From: Streptomyces lasiicapitis
GTDB lineage: Bacteria > Actinomycetota > Actinomycetes > Streptomycetales > Streptomycetaceae
Assembly: GCF_014646335.1 (NCBI RefSeq)
Contig: NZ_BMNG01000003.1
Location: forward strand, 393,560-457,559
Length of the DNA: 64,000 bases
Direction of reading: 5' to 3'
The position numbers and the translations under genes are program-made. Of the stretch, positions 44,371-62,535 are shown in pieces; position 1 is the stretch's first letter; each line of letters starts with the position of its first letter. The notes under the pieces are model-generated. The model made no database searches. It was not told the origin of the DNA and worked only from the letters and a program-made list of their open reading frames with translations.

Positions 44371-45875
44371 ACGTCACCGCCGTCCTGCGGGGGAGCGGCG
44401 GGGCGCCGGGGCGGCGGGCGCAGGGCACGGGTGCGGTGCGAGCCGACGTCGGAACCGCCGTCCGGGACGGCGTCCCTGGGTTCGTCGGCGGCCGCGGGGC
44501 GGGGGCTTTCGGCCCTGGGTCCGGGTAAGGGCGTGCCGTTGGTGCTGCCGGGGCCCGGCGCGGGAGTTCCGTACGGCTCCGTGGGTTCCTGGGAGCCGTA
44601 CGCGGACGTCGACGCGTACGCCGACGTCGAAGGATCGTGGGCCGACGTGGACGCCGACGAGCCGTACGCGGGTTCCGGCGAGCCGTACGCAGGTTCCGCC
44701 GAGGCGTACGCAGGGGCCGTCGGACCGTGAGGATCCGGCGCCGGACGCGCCGTGCCGTTGTGTCCGGGCGTCCCCGCCAGCGTCCGTACGCCCGACTCCA
44801 CGCGGGCCGCCGCGTCCTGCCAGTGGGCCGCGGCGGCGTCCCAGCGTTCGGTGGCCTCGCGCATGCCGTCGACCGCGTCAGTGGTGCGGCCGGTGCTGGT
44901 GACCAGGGCCTTGGAGGCCTGTTCGGTGGCGCGGACGACCGACTCCGACTTGGCGACGAGTTCCTGGAGCGCGTCGGCGACGACCTGGGTCGTGGCGGCG
45001 TACGAGGTGCTCGCGCGGGCCGTCGCCGCCTGGCTCTCGCGCACCGCGGCCTCTATGCGGTCCCCCGCCCCGCTGAGCTTCGGCAGCTCCGTGGTGAGCC
45101 GGGACGCGGCGTCGCGCAGCGACGTCGTCGCGCTCGTGACCGCCCCGGCCGTGCTGCTCAGCGCCTTGTGGTTCTTCTCCGCCTCCGTGGCGAGGGAGTT
45201 CATCTTCGTGGCGGCCTTGGTCAGTTCGGCAGCGAACTGCTTGGGGGACGCGCTGCGGTGCGGGGCGAGCAGCAACTGGAGCCGGGTGAGCACGGAGGCG
45301 AGCCGGGCGAGCAGCCGCTCCCGCTCCGTCTCCTGCTCCGCCTCCTCCTTGTCGGCGCGCCAGCGCACGCGCGCGTGGACGACGGAGAGCAGCACAAGGA
45401 GGGCGATGAGGACCACCGCGGTCAGCGCCACGTTCTCGAACCGCCCGAGCGGCGACAGATGGCCGCCGAAGCCGGACTGCCACAACTGGAGGAAGGGGCG
45501 CGTGGCCTCCTCGCGGTCGTCCTTGGCGAGTTCGCCGTACGCGCGCACGGCGTCCCGCAGCCCGAACCACGTGATGAGCAGCGGGATGAAGACGAGGACG
45601 CCGAGCGCGGCCTCAAGGAGGCCGTCGCGGCGCGCCGACGGCCGGGTGTCGGCCATGGTCACGCTCTCCGGGCGTACGTAGGCGTGCACCAGGTCCAGCT
45701 CGGCCCACCGGTCGAGTCGCCTGCTGTGCGTCAAGTCGTCGGCCAGCACGCCGAGTTCGGCAGCGCGAGGCGCGAGCGCCGGGCGTCCCGCGAGGTCCTG
45801 AAGCTGCTTGATGAGATCCTGCTTGTCCAGCAGTTCCGCGGGCGTCAAACGCGTACTCCCTGTCTCGCCGGTCAC
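44367..45875 (-). CDS. Two-TM membrane protein with long coiled-coil tail (ZorA/MCP-like)
   Basis: A 502-aa protein. Two TM helices (LLEAALGVLVFIPLLITWFG and VALTAVVLIALLVLLSVV) flank a loop of about 45 residues. A long helical, coiled-coil region follows (about 190-360) with MCP-like heptads such as AATRASTSYAATTQVV-type sequence, then a disordered Ser/Tyr/Pro/Gly tail with YGSxEPAYGS repeats. Overlap with the following single-TM gene suggests a complex. A channel-stator with a cytoplasmic tail, as in Zorya ZorA, would fit, though ZorA/MotA normally have more TM helices. No strong ribosome-binding site is seen before the GTG. Confidence 0.65.
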   Translation of the reverse strand: MTGETGSTRLTPAELLDKQDLIKQLQDLAGRPALAPRAAELGVLADDLTHSRRLDRWAELDLVHAYVRPESVTMADTRPSARRDGLLEAALGVLVFIPLLITWFGLRDAVRAYGELAKDDREEATRPFLQLWQSGFGGHLSPLGRFENVALTAVVLIALLVLLSVVHARVRWRADKEEAEQETERERLLARLASVLTRLQLLLAPHRSASPKQFAAELTKAATKMNSLATEAEKNHKALSSTAGAVTSATTSLRDAASRLTTELPKLSGAGDRIEAAVRESQAATARASTSYAATTQVVADALQELVAKSESVVRATEQASKALVTSTGRTTDAVDGMREATERWDAAAAHWQDAAARVESGVRTLAGTPGHNGTARPAPDPHGPTAPAYASAEPAYGSPEPAYGSSASTSAHDPSTSAYASTSAYGSQEPTEPYGTPAPGPGSTNGTPLPGPRAESPRPAAADEPRDAVPDGGSDVGSHRTRALRPPPRRPAAPPQDGGDV

Positions 45876-45975
45876 GCCTGTTCAGCCGGTCTCGTCCGTC
45901 ACGTCCGTCACGCCGGTCTCGAACTGACGGGTCTTGCCCGTCTCGCCCGTCTCGCACGCGAACTGGCGGGCCTCG

Positions 45976-48024
45976 TCAGTCGAGGACGTCCCCCCTGCCG
46001 CGCCGGTTCCTGACGTCGCGGCCGAGCCGGCGCGAAAGCGCCTCGGCTCCGGGGTGTTCAGGGTCCCACGTGAGGCACTTGCCAAGGGCCTCAATCGCCT
46101 CATCCCGCGCACCGATCCGGTGCAGTTCCTCGGCGTGCCGGAAGGTGCGGCGCGCGAGCAGGCCCCGCACCCGCTCGTTCGTCGGATCGTGGCCGTACGC
46201 GCACCGCAGCCACCGCTCGGCGTCCGCGAAGCGTTCGGGCGCCATGTCGGCCATCGCGGCCGCGCAGTGCACGTCGATCATCGCGTCGAGCAGGTCGGCG
46301 CGGGACGCGTGCGGGGTGGCCTCCTGCCAGGCCGCGTGGGAGGTCTGGACGGCGTGCTCGTACTGGCCGAGGCCCAACAGGTCGCGGGCACGGGAGAGTT
46401 GGCGTACGGCACGGCGGCTCATGGGCGCCGGGGGAGCCTCGGTGGGCGCGCTCTCCGGCTCCGAGTCCGGCTTCTGCTCCGGCTCCGGCTTCTGCTCCGA
46501 CTGTGATCGTGTATCCGGCTTCCGCTCCGGCTCGGGATTCGGCTTCTGCTCGGGCTCCGCCCTCTGCTCCGGCACCCCGGCGGGATCGGCTGCCTCCCGC
46601 CCCGCGTACGTCCCGGTGCCGCCGGACGTCGTCCCCGGATACGCCTCCGCCGCGGAAGCGCCCCTCGCTCCTGCGGACGCCTCCGCGTCCCTGGAAGCGT
46701 CCACCTCCGCCCCAAGGCCCACCAACAACTCCCGCGCCTCCGCCACGATGTCCCGCAGCAGCGCCACCGCTTCCTGTCTGCGCCCCTGCTCGGCGAGGTG
46801 CCTTGCCTGGGCGACGTCGCGGCGGCGCGGGTCCGGCGGGTCGTCGGGCGGGAACAGGGTCGCCGTGAGGGCGGGCGCGTCGGCGAGGGTGTCGCGGTGG
46901 GGGTCGGCCGGCTCCAGGAGGCCCTCTTCCAGGGCGGCCGCGCCGGAGGATCCGGAGGAGGACGCGCTGCCGCCCCCGAGGCGTACCGCGTGCTTGAGGG
47001 CGCCGAGCGCGAGCAGCTCCGGCACCCCGTACGCCGTACGCCGGCCGAGCCCCGCCACGCCCGCCCGCACCTGTTCCATCCGCGTGCCGCCGCCGACGAG
47101 GAGCAGGGTGTCCACGTCCGCGCCGGCCACCCCGGCCTCGTCGAGCAGCGTCTGCGCGCGCCGCACGGTGCGGCGGACGTGGGGTTCGAGGAACGCGTCC
47201 ATGTTGGGCCGCGTGACACCCATGCGCAGCGCGGGCCCGGTCCCCAGGTCGAGGGTGAGCGCCGCGAAGTCCGTGGCCGCGGAGGCGTCGGCGTCCTCCG
47301 GGCCGCTCAAGGCCTGGCGCGCCGCCTGCGCCCGCTCGCGATGCCCGAGCCACACCTCCGCGGGGGCGCCCGTCACGGACGCCGGCCCGCGGTGCGCCCG
47401 CAGCAGCCGCACCGCCGACGCGAGCACCGCCTCGTCGAAGGCGCGGCCCCCCGAGGTGGTCGCGCCGTCGTAGCGCAGCGCCCGGCAGTGCCCGCGTACG
47501 CCGCGTACCAGGCCGAGTTCGAAGCCGTCGTACCCCATCCCGTACACGAGGAACGTGCCGCTGTCGCGGTCCGTGGTGTGCCCCATGACCGCGGCCATCG
47601 AGTCGCTGATGAGCCGCACGGGCGCGAGCCCGGCCTCCCGGGCGGCGTCCCGCAGGGCCTGTCGCTGCGAGGAGAGGAAGGACGCGGGCACGCTGATGAC
47701 GGTCTGCGCGACGAACGCCGACGCCTGCTCCTCGACGCGCTCCCGCAGCGCCCGCAGCATCCGCGTCACCACCGTGTCCGCGTCGGCCGTGCCCTCGCGC
47801 CACGGCACCGAACGCCCCCCGGACAGCAGGGACTTCAGGCTCGGGAACGCCACCGGAAGGACCCCCGCCCCGGCGGGCGCGCACACCAGCCACGGCCAGC
47901 CGCGCGCGGGCACGTCGAGCCGGTGCACCCGCTCTCCCGGCCCGGCGTAGAGCGCCCGCACCCCCGTGGCGCCGAAGTCCACGCCGAGGCTGACGCGGTC
48001 CGCCGCGGCCCTGGCTGCCGTCAT
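45976..48024 (-). CDS. Divergent Hsp70-like ATPase fused to TPR-like C-terminus
   Basis: A 682-aa protein. An actin/Hsp70-type nucleotide domain occupies residues 1-350: phosphate-1 LGVDFGATGVRALYAG, connect-1-like VISVPASFLSSQRQALRDAA, and adenosine motif TLLLVGGGTRMEQV. The phosphate-2 loop reads VYGMGYDGFELG instead of the usual DLGGGTFD. No substrate-binding domain follows; instead there is a charged EQKPEPEQKPD linker and about 150 helical residues of TPR type ending DVLD. It overlaps the DnaK stop (ATGA). Likely a regulator or co-chaperone rather than a folding chaperone. Confidence 0.78.
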   Translation of the reverse strand: MTAARAAADRVSLGVDFGATGVRALYAGPGERVHRLDVPARGWPWLVCAPAGAGVLPVAFPSLKSLLSGGRSVPWREGTADADTVVTRMLRALRERVEEQASAFVAQTVISVPASFLSSQRQALRDAAREAGLAPVRLISDSMAAVMGHTTDRDSGTFLVYGMGYDGFELGLVRGVRGHCRALRYDGATTSGGRAFDEAVLASAVRLLRAHRGPASVTGAPAEVWLGHRERAQAARQALSGPEDADASAATDFAALTLDLGTGPALRMGVTRPNMDAFLEPHVRRTVRRAQTLLDEAGVAGADVDTLLLVGGGTRMEQVRAGVAGLGRRTAYGVPELLALGALKHAVRLGGGSASSSGSSGAAALEEGLLEPADPHRDTLADAPALTATLFPPDDPPDPRRRDVAQARHLAEQGRRQEAVALLRDIVAEARELLVGLGAEVDASRDAEASAGARGASAAEAYPGTTSGGTGTYAGREAADPAGVPEQRAEPEQKPNPEPERKPDTRSQSEQKPEPEQKPDSEPESAPTEAPPAPMSRRAVRQLSRARDLLGLGQYEHAVQTSHAAWQEATPHASRADLLDAMIDVHCAAAMADMAPERFADAERWLRCAYGHDPTNERVRGLLARRTFRHAEELHRIGARDEAIEALGKCLTWDPEHPGAEALSRRLGRDVRNRRGRGDVLD

Positions 48025-50162
48025 CCGCCGGCCGTGTCGTCGGGCACCTGGAGGATGCCTCCGTAGTCCTTCTTGCTGGGCAGCGTCGCCACCGCGCGCT
48101 CCGAATAGGCGACGGCGATCATGCTGCGCAGGTTCTTGGACTGCTCGGCGGTCTGGATGCGGTTGCCCTGCCGGTGGGCCGCCTTGACCTGCTCGACGGC
48201 CTCACTGATGGCCTTGACGGTCTCCAATGGCGCCCCGTCCGAGGCGAGTTCGGCCTGCCGGAACTGGCTGGCGAGCCCGCACTGGTGGTACATGTCGTCG
48301 AGCAGCAGCTCGGTGAGGCGCTTGTACTCGCGGCTGTCGCCCATCTCCACGGCCCGCTCGGCCTGCCCGATGTCGCGGCGCGCCTTCATCTCCTGCGTCT
48401 GCTCGATGTACGCGCCGTACTGCTTCAGGAACCGCTGGGCCTCCCGCACGGCGAGCCCCAGCTCCTCGCGCAGCACCGCGCTGTCCACCTCCTGCTCCGT
48501 CTCGGGCGGCGGGGTGCGGGGCTTCTCCCGTTTCGGTGTCGCCTCCAGGACCATGTCGGTGCCGCGCACGCTGATCCGTACGGTGATGATGCGGTCGGCC
48601 GAGTAGTTGAACGACACGTCCACATGGCAGTTGATCTCGATCTCCTGCGGCAGCTCGAACTCCACGACGCCCTGCTCGTGGTTCTCGCTCGCCACATGAC
48701 TGTCGCCCTCGTACACCGGCACCCGGATCAGCCGGCTGTCCGTCGCGTGGAAGGTGCGCTGGCGCGGCTCGGGCAGAGGATAGGGCGAGCCCGCCGGGAT
48801 GATCTGCACGAACACGTCGCGCTGCGCGCCCTTGACCGCGGCGATGCCCATGGCCATCGGTGTCGACTCGAACAGGCCCGTCGACCCCACAGGGCGCCCG
48901 TTGATCAGGCTCTCCCCGCAGTCCGCGCACAACTGGGCGGAGTACTCATTGGCCTTGAAACACCCAGGAGTCGGGCACTCCACGCCGTCGAGGGTCTCCG
49001 CGAGCACGCCCGCGCCGTACGCCACGCACTCCATCGGGTTGATGTTGCGCCGCACCTTGTCGGTGCCGAAGAACGCCTCCACCGCCTCGTACACGGGCCG
49101 GGTCAGCGTGCCGCCGCCGACGAGCAGCACGTCGGAGATGTCGGCGGGCGTCAGCTCGAAGCCGGACAGGGTCTCCTTGACCAGGTCCATGGTGCGGGCC
49201 ACCAGGGGCGCGATCATCTGCTGGAACTCGTCGCGGGTGAGCGCCATCTCGACGTCCACGATGCCCTCGGGCCCGCGGTAGGCGGCCGGGATCACGATGT
49301 ACGTCTCCGGCAGCTCGTTGAGCTCCCGCTTGGCCGCCTCGGCCGCCTTCTTCGCCTGGAACAGGAACTCCTTGTCGCCGGACGGGTCGACGCCTCGCTC
49401 CGCGCGCATCCACGCGATGATCCGGTCCACGATCGCCAGGTCGAAGTCGTCGCCGCCCAGCCAGATGTCGCCCGCGGACCGAAGCACCTGGAACTGGCTG
49501 TTCCCCTCGCGGTCCTTGACCGTGTTCAGCACGGAGATGTCGAAGGTGCCGCCGCCCAGGTCGAACACCAGGACGCGGCTGCGCGCGCCGTCCGGCTTGT
49601 GAAGGCCGAAGGCCACCGCGGCTGCCGTCGGCTCGTCGATGATCTTCTTCACGGTCAGGCCGGCGCGCTCCGCGGCCTCCCGGGTCGCCGCCCGCTGCGC
49701 GTCGCGGAAGTACGCGGGCACGGTGATCACCGCGTGCGTCACCTGCTCGCCGAGGGTGCGCGCGGCGTCCCGCACCAGCTTGTCGAGGATGACGCTGGAG
49801 ATCTCCGCGGGTGTGCGTGTGCGGCCGCCGAGCGTCACGTGCGCGCGCGGGTCGTCGTCGGGGCCCGGCACGATCTCGTAGCTGAGCCGGTCGCGGGCCT
49901 CGGCCACGGACGTGTCCGCGAAGTCGCGGCCCATGAGCCGCTTCACGGACACGATGGTGTCCCGGGGCTGGCGCACCGCCCAGTTGAGGGCGTCGTCGCC
50001 GACGATCGTCTGCTCCTTGCCGTCGCGCCGCACCAGGCCGACGACGGACGGCGTCAGCCGGTCGCCCTTGCTGTTGGTGAGGACCGCGATGTCGTCGCGG
50101 TGCGGATCGTGGGCGGCGACGGCGCTGTTCGTGGTGCCGAGGTCGATCCCGATGGCCTTCAT
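48021..50162 (-). CDS. DnaK/Hsp70 chaperone with inserted zinc ribbon
   Basis: A 713-aa Hsp70 with intact nucleotide motifs: AIGIDLGTTNSAVA, VITVPAYFRDAQRAATREAA, VLVFDLGGGTFDISVL and DVLLVGGGTLTRPVYEA. Between the ATPase and substrate-binding domains, at about residues 393-418, lies a four-Cys insert (CPTPGC then CADC) that canonical DnaK lacks. The C-terminal half has the beta-sandwich start (PAGSPYPLPEPRQRTF) and a helical lid ending LQVPDDTAGG, without the classical EEVD-like end. It overlaps GrpE upstream and the Hsp70-TPR gene downstream. It is an operon-dedicated chaperone, distinct from the housekeeping dnaK. Confidence 0.9.
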   Translation of the reverse strand: MKAIGIDLGTTNSAVAAHDPHRDDIAVLTNSKGDRLTPSVVGLVRRDGKEQTIVGDDALNWAVRQPRDTIVSVKRLMGRDFADTSVAEARDRLSYEIVPGPDDDPRAHVTLGGRTRTPAEISSVILDKLVRDAARTLGEQVTHAVITVPAYFRDAQRAATREAAERAGLTVKKIIDEPTAAAVAFGLHKPDGARSRVLVFDLGGGTFDISVLNTVKDREGNSQFQVLRSAGDIWLGGDDFDLAIVDRIIAWMRAERGVDPSGDKEFLFQAKKAAEAAKRELNELPETYIVIPAAYRGPEGIVDVEMALTRDEFQQMIAPLVARTMDLVKETLSGFELTPADISDVLLVGGGTLTRPVYEAVEAFFGTDKVRRNINPMECVAYGAGVLAETLDGVECPTPGCFKANEYSAQLCADCGESLINGRPVGSTGLFESTPMAMGIAAVKGAQRDVFVQIIPAGSPYPLPEPRQRTFHATDSRLIRVPVYEGDSHVASENHEQGVVEFELPQEIEINCHVDVSFNYSADRIITVRISVRGTDMVLEATPKREKPRTPPPETEQEVDSAVLREELGLAVREAQRFLKQYGAYIEQTQEMKARRDIGQAERAVEMGDSREYKRLTELLLDDMYHQCGLASQFRQAELASDGAPLETVKAISEAVEQVKAAHRQGNRIQTAEQSKNLRSMIAVAYSERAVATLPSKKDYGGILQVPDDTAGG

Positions 50163-50677
50163 CCGTGCGTGGTCCCTTCCTGGGTTCGCGTACTCGTCCC
50201 GCCGGTCTCTGTCGCCCCGTCCGCCGAAGGTCCTTCGGCCGGGCCCGTGGCCGCGGCGACCACGACCCGGGCGGCGCGCAGCACGTGCCCCCGGTATCGA
50301 TACCCGCGCCGCACCACCTCAAGGACCTCGTCGTCGCCCGCCCCGCGCGGTGCGGCGCGCACCCGCACGACGTGGTGCGTGGCCGGGTCCGCGCGCTCCC
50401 CGACGCGCCCGAGCACCTCCAGGCCCTCGCCGGCGACGGCCGACTCCAGCTGCCGCGCGACGAGTTCGATGCTGTGGTGGTACGCCGCCGGGTCCGAGCC
50501 CGGCCCTTCGGCGAGTAGCCGTCCGCAGGCGTCGAGCGTGTCCGCGCACACCAGGAGCAGCCGCTCGGTGTGCGCGCGGTGCGCGGCGTCGCGGGCGGCG
50601 AGCGCCTTCGAGCCCTCGTACGCGGCGAGGGCGGCGGCAGCGGTCGGGGCGGCGGGATCCGGGTCCATCGGGTTCAT
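50159..50677 (-). CDS. GrpE-like nucleotide exchange factor
   Basis: A 172-aa protein. The C-terminal block EVLEVVRRGYRYRGHVLRAARVVVA is the GrpE signature (V..GY...g.vLRpA.V.V). The N-terminal helices (ALAARDAAHRAHTERLLLV) would form the dimerisation coiled coil. It is shorter than housekeeping GrpE (about 200 aa). The ATG has AGGGAG 4 nt upstream. Its stop overlaps the DnaK start (ATGA), indicating a stoichiometric partner that releases ADP from the adjacent DnaK. Confidence 0.85.
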   Translation of the reverse strand: MNPMDPDPAAPTAAAALAAYEGSKALAARDAAHRAHTERLLLVCADTLDACGRLLAEGPGSDPAAYHHSIELVARQLESAVAGEGLEVLGRVGERADPATHHVVRVRAAPRGAGDDEVLEVVRRGYRYRGHVLRAARVVVAAATGPAEGPSADGATETGGTSTRTQEGTTHG

Positions 50678-50688
50678 GGCTCTCCCTG

Positions 50689-51059
50689 TCAGACGTCGAA
50701 GCGGACGAGGTCGGCGATGAGCCGGGCGGCGGCCTCGGCGGAGAGCGGCTCCCCGGAGAGCGGTTCCCCGGCGCCGTCGGACCCTTCGTGGGCGCCGAGC
50801 GCGTCGAGTTCGCGGTCGATCTCCTCGACGGCGCCCGGGAGTTCGGCGTCGAGGTCGACGTCGTACAGGAACAAGTCGACGAGCAGCCGCCCACGGACCG
50901 TGCGCAGCTCGTCCCACGCGGCCTGCGTCGCCGGGGTCATCAGGTGCCGGGCGAGCAGCTCGAACGGCACGTCCCGCAGGTCCGCGTGCGAGGTCCACGG
51001 GGTCACGCCGGCCTCGGCGAGGGCGTCGTAGGGGCCCGGGGCGCTCTCGGGGTCCTTGA

Positions 51060-51063
<4 letters not shown>
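50689..51063 (-). CDS. Small protein sharing a domain with the CHAT/TPR protein
   Basis: A 124-aa protein. Residues about 8-75 (GPYDALAEAGVTPWTSHADL, LLARHLMTP, AWDELRTVRGRLLVDLFLYD) align well with residues about 1440-1510 of the neighbouring 2,122-aa protein. The pattern is P-Y-x-AL-x2-AGV-x-P ... AWD-x-LR ... RL-x-VD-x2-LY. It is J-domain-like in length and position, but I see no HPD tripeptide. It precedes grpE and follows the CHAT gene with a GTGA overlap. A role linking the CHAT protein to the Hsp70 machine is a reasonable inference. Confidence 0.72.
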
Positions 51064-57428
<6,365 letters not shown>

Positions 57429-57437
57429 GGCCGCCGC

Positions 57438-59690
<2,253 letters not shown>

Positions 59691-59731
59691 GTCTCACAAG
59701 CCCCCGATCAGCAGCCGGTGACGGGCGGCCG

Positions 59732-60223
59732 TCAGCCCGCGCCCTCTTGCCTGTCGACGGTCGCCGCGGCCTCGTCCAACTCGGAGCGCCAGCGGCCCAG
59801 TTGGCGATCGTAATGCAGAGGCCCCACCCGGAACTCCGTCAAGTCCAGACTCAGCAACTGCTCGTACGCCTCGGCGGGCAACTCCGGCTCAAGGACCACG
59901 CTGAGCCCGCTCCGGTCGTCCTGGAGCACCAGGGGGCGGGGCACCCCGCTCCCGCTGCCCGTCCCACGCCGCACCACACCCTTGAACGACACGTACGCGT
60001 CCCGCACGGCCTCCGCGCCCAAGCCGCTGAGGAAAGCCTGGAGCGGCAGCGAGGCCAGCATCAGCCAGGGGAGGTCGGCGGCGCCGCGGTGGCCGACGGC
60101 ACGGCGCACGCGGGCGGTGCGGACGCCGAGTCCGTCGAGCGCCGCGACCAGGTCCTGCCCGAGGGCGTCGGGCGCCTCCTCGTCGAGCAGCAACTCCGCG
60201 CGCAGCGGCAGGGCGTCGGGCAT
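59732..60223 (-). CDS. Hypothetical 163-aa protein heading the minus-strand operon
   Basis: An acidic N-terminal alpha/beta part is followed by a hydrophobic helix (DLPWLMLASLPLQAFLSGLG) and then a beta-containing part (RPLVLQDDRSGLSVVLEPEL) with a C-terminal GPLHYDRQLGRW. The order of small alpha/beta domain, hydrophobic helix and strand-rich end is reminiscent of EACC1-type constant components of actinobacterial effector systems, but identity is not established. AAGGAG lies 11 nt before the ATG. It is 41 bp upstream of the TPR gene and is probably the first gene of the operon. Confidence 0.62.
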   Translation of the reverse strand: MPDALPLRAELLLDEEAPDALGQDLVAALDGLGVRTARVRRAVGHRGAADLPWLMLASLPLQAFLSGLGAEAVRDAYVSFKGVVRRGTGSGSGVPRPLVLQDDRSGLSVVLEPELPAEAYEQLLSLDLTEFRVGPLHYDRQLGRWRSELDEAAATVDRQEGAG

Positions 60224-60474
60224 GGGGGCGGGTTCTCCTTCCGGCGGCGGGTGCGGGTGCGGTCACAGGCGTGAGCCGGGGTCGGCAGCGCGTGCGGGCG
60301 GCGGTCCCCGACGGCCCGACCCCGGGACCCGCAGCTTAGAGCCGCCACCCACCCCCGCACCCGGAAACCGCGATCTCTCACTCACACCGGTGGTATGTAT
60401 GCGAGATTTTTCCGGAATACGGGATTCATGGAACTTTCGGGCTGTCTCATCGGTCTTCTCAAGTGAAGTGAAGG

Positions 60475-62493
60475 ATGAATCAGATCGGAACACGGGGGTG
60501 TTCAACCTTGACCGACATCCACACCGACATCGGCACCAGCAGCGGATTCCTCGCCGAGACCGAGACCGAGGCCACGACCGAGACACTCGGCGACGAAGCC
60601 CTCGCCGCCCCACACCGCCCCGGCGCCGTGGACGACCCCACCGCCCACGGATCCCGCGAACCCCGCGAACTCACCCCATTCGCCGCCCCTTTGACCGTCC
60701 CACCCCTCCTCCGCCCCGCCGGCGGCGACGTGCGCGAGGAGACGGAGATCGCCGTCCGCCCCGCCTGGGTGCGCCTGCACCCGCAGCTGCCGCCCACGCT
60801 GATGTGGGGGTACGACGGGTGCGTCCCGGGGCCCACCATCGAGGTGCGGCGCGGCGAGCGCGTGCGGATCGCGTGGACCAACCGGGTGCCCAGGGAAAGC
60901 GAGTTCCCGGTCACCGCTGTGGAGGCGCCCCGCACCTCGCCGCCGCCGAGCACCCGCCCGGGGCGCGAAGGCATCGAGCCGAACAAGGACGTGGCGGCCC
61001 TGCCCGCGTGGACGGTCACGCATCTGCACGGCGCGCAGACCGGCGGGGGCAACGACGGCTGGGCGGACAACGCGGTCGGCTTCGGCGACGCCCAGCTCTC
61101 CGAGTATCCGAACGACCACCAGGCGGTCCAGTGGTGGTATCACGACCACGCCATGAACATCACGCGGTGGAACGTGTACGCGGGGCTCTACGGTACGTAC
61201 CTCGTCCGTGACGACGAGGAGGACGCGCTCCAACTCCCCTCCGGCAAGCGGGAGATCCCCCTGCTCCTCGCCGACCGGAACCTCGACACCGACGAGGACG
61301 GCCGCCTCACCGGCCGCCTCCTGCACAAGACGACGATCGTCGACCCGAAGAACCCGGAGACGGGCAAGCCGGTCTCGCTCCCCTTCACCGGCCCGTACAC
61401 CACAGTCAACGGCCGCATCTGGCCGTACGCGGAGGTCGCCCCGGGCTGGTACCGCTTCCGCCTGGTCAATGCCTCGAACGCGCGGACGTACGACCTCGTC
61501 CTCGTCGACGAGGACAACGCACCCGTGCCGGGCGTGCTGCACCAGATCGGCAGCGACGGCGGCCTGCTGCCCCGGCCCGTCCCCGTCGGCTTCGACGCGG
61601 CCCTGCCCACCCTCACCGTCGCGCCCGCCGAGCGCTTCGACCTGCTCGTCGACTTCCGGTCACTCGCGGGCAAGCGGGTCCGCCTGGTCAACAAGGGTCC
61701 GAACGCGGCGCCCGGCGTGCCCGACCCGGCGGGCGACGTGCGCTATCCGCACGTGATGGAGTTCCGCGTCGGCAAGGGCGCCGGCGCCCGGGAGACCTTC
61801 CGGCTGCCGGAGGTCCTGTCCGGCTCCTTCCGGCCCATCGGGCACGGAGTGCCGCACGGCCACCGCCTCATCGTGCTCACACCGCCCGCCACCAAGGGCG
61901 CCGGCGGGCACCCGGAGATGTGGGAGATGGCCGAGGTGAAGGACCCGGGCAGCATCAAGGTCCCCACCGACGGCGTCATCCAGCTCCGCGGGCCCGACGG
62001 CGCCACGAAGACGTACCGAAGGACCGCCCGCACCTTCAACGACGGCCTGGGCTTCACCATCGGCGAGGGCGCGTACGAGCAGTGGAGCTTCCTCAACCTC
62101 GCCGTGAACCCGAACGTGACCCACCCGATGCACATCCACCTGGCCGACTTCCAACTCCTCGGCCGCGACACGTACGACGCCTCGGGCTTCGACGTGACCG
62201 TCGGCGGCACCCGCTCGCCCATCGCCCACGACCCGGCGAAGCCGATCCCCCTCGCGCCCAACGAGCGCGGCTGGAAGGACGTGTTCCGGGTGCCGGGCGG
62301 CCAGATGCTGCGCGTCATCGGCAGGTTCGACGGGGCGTACGGCCGCTTCATGTACCACTGCCATCTCCTGGAGCACGAGGACATGGGGATGATGCGGCCG
62401 TTCGTCGTGATGCCCAAGGAGGCGCTGAAGTTCGACCACGGGGGCGGGCACGGGGGCCACGACGGGCACGACAGCCACGACGGCGGTCACTGA
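60475..62493 (+). CDS. Multicopper oxidase, phenoxazinone synthase-like
   Basis: A 672-aa multicopper oxidase of the PhsA/bilirubin-oxidase group. Copper ligands are visible in [30 protein letters not shown] and [14 protein letters not shown], so type 1 and the trinuclear centre are complete. There is no Tat or Sec signal. The C-terminus is a His/Gly/Asp-rich tail ([14 protein letters not shown]) that could store or bind copper. Phenoxazinone synthases couple o-aminophenols oxidatively using oxygen. The ATG is used; TTG 60508, which reads LTDIHTDI and resembles PhsA N-termini, is an alternative start. It stands alone, opposite the unknown operon. Confidence 0.87.
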   Translation: MNQIGTRGCSTLTDIHTDIGTSSGFLAETETEATTETLGDEALAAPHRPGAVDDPTAHGSREPRELTPFAAPLTVPPLLRPAGGDVREETEIAVRPAWVRLHPQLPPTLMWGYDGCVPGPTIEVRRGERVRIAWTNRVPRESEFPVTAVEAPRTSPPPSTRPGREGIEPNKDVAALPAWTVTHLHGAQTGGGNDGWADNAVGFGDAQLSEYPNDHQAVQWWYHDHAMNITRWNVYAGLYGTYLVRDDEEDALQLPSGKREIPLLLADRNLDTDEDGRLTGRLLHKTTIVDPKNPETGKPVSLPFTGPYTTVNGRIWPYAEVAPGWYRFRLVNASNARTYDLVLVDEDNAPVPGVLHQIGSDGGLLPRPVPVGFDAALPTLTVAPAERFDLLVDFRSLAGKRVRLVNKGPNAAPGVPDPAGDVRYPHVMEFRVGKGAGARETFRLPEVLSGSFRPIGHGVPHGHRLIVLTPPATKGAGGHPEMWEMAEVKDPGSIKVPTDGVIQLRGPDGATKTYRRTARTFNDGLGFTIGEGAYEQWSFLNLAVNPNVTHPMHIHLADFQLLGRDTYDASGFDVTVGGTRSPIAHDPAKPIPLAPNERGWKDVFRVPGGQMLRVIGRFDGAYGRFMYHCHLLEHEDMGMMRPFVVMPKEALKFDHGGGHGGHDGHDSHDGGH

Positions 62494-62535
62494 ACGGGAG
62501 GCCTCAGAGGCCGGGGCGGCGGGGGTCGCAGGGGC

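Noticed and set aside
42434..44902. Long plus-strand reading frames overlapping the beta-repeat and membrane protein genes
   Set aside because: They are the G/C-rich shadow of the minus-strand genes: composition is Arg/Gly/Pro-rich, no domain is visible, and the minus strand shows coherent motifs and start/stop overlaps.
60500..62490. Minus-strand frames opposite the multicopper oxidase
   Set aside because: The plus strand encodes all copper-site motifs; the opposite frames are Ala/Arg/Val-rich artefacts without domains.
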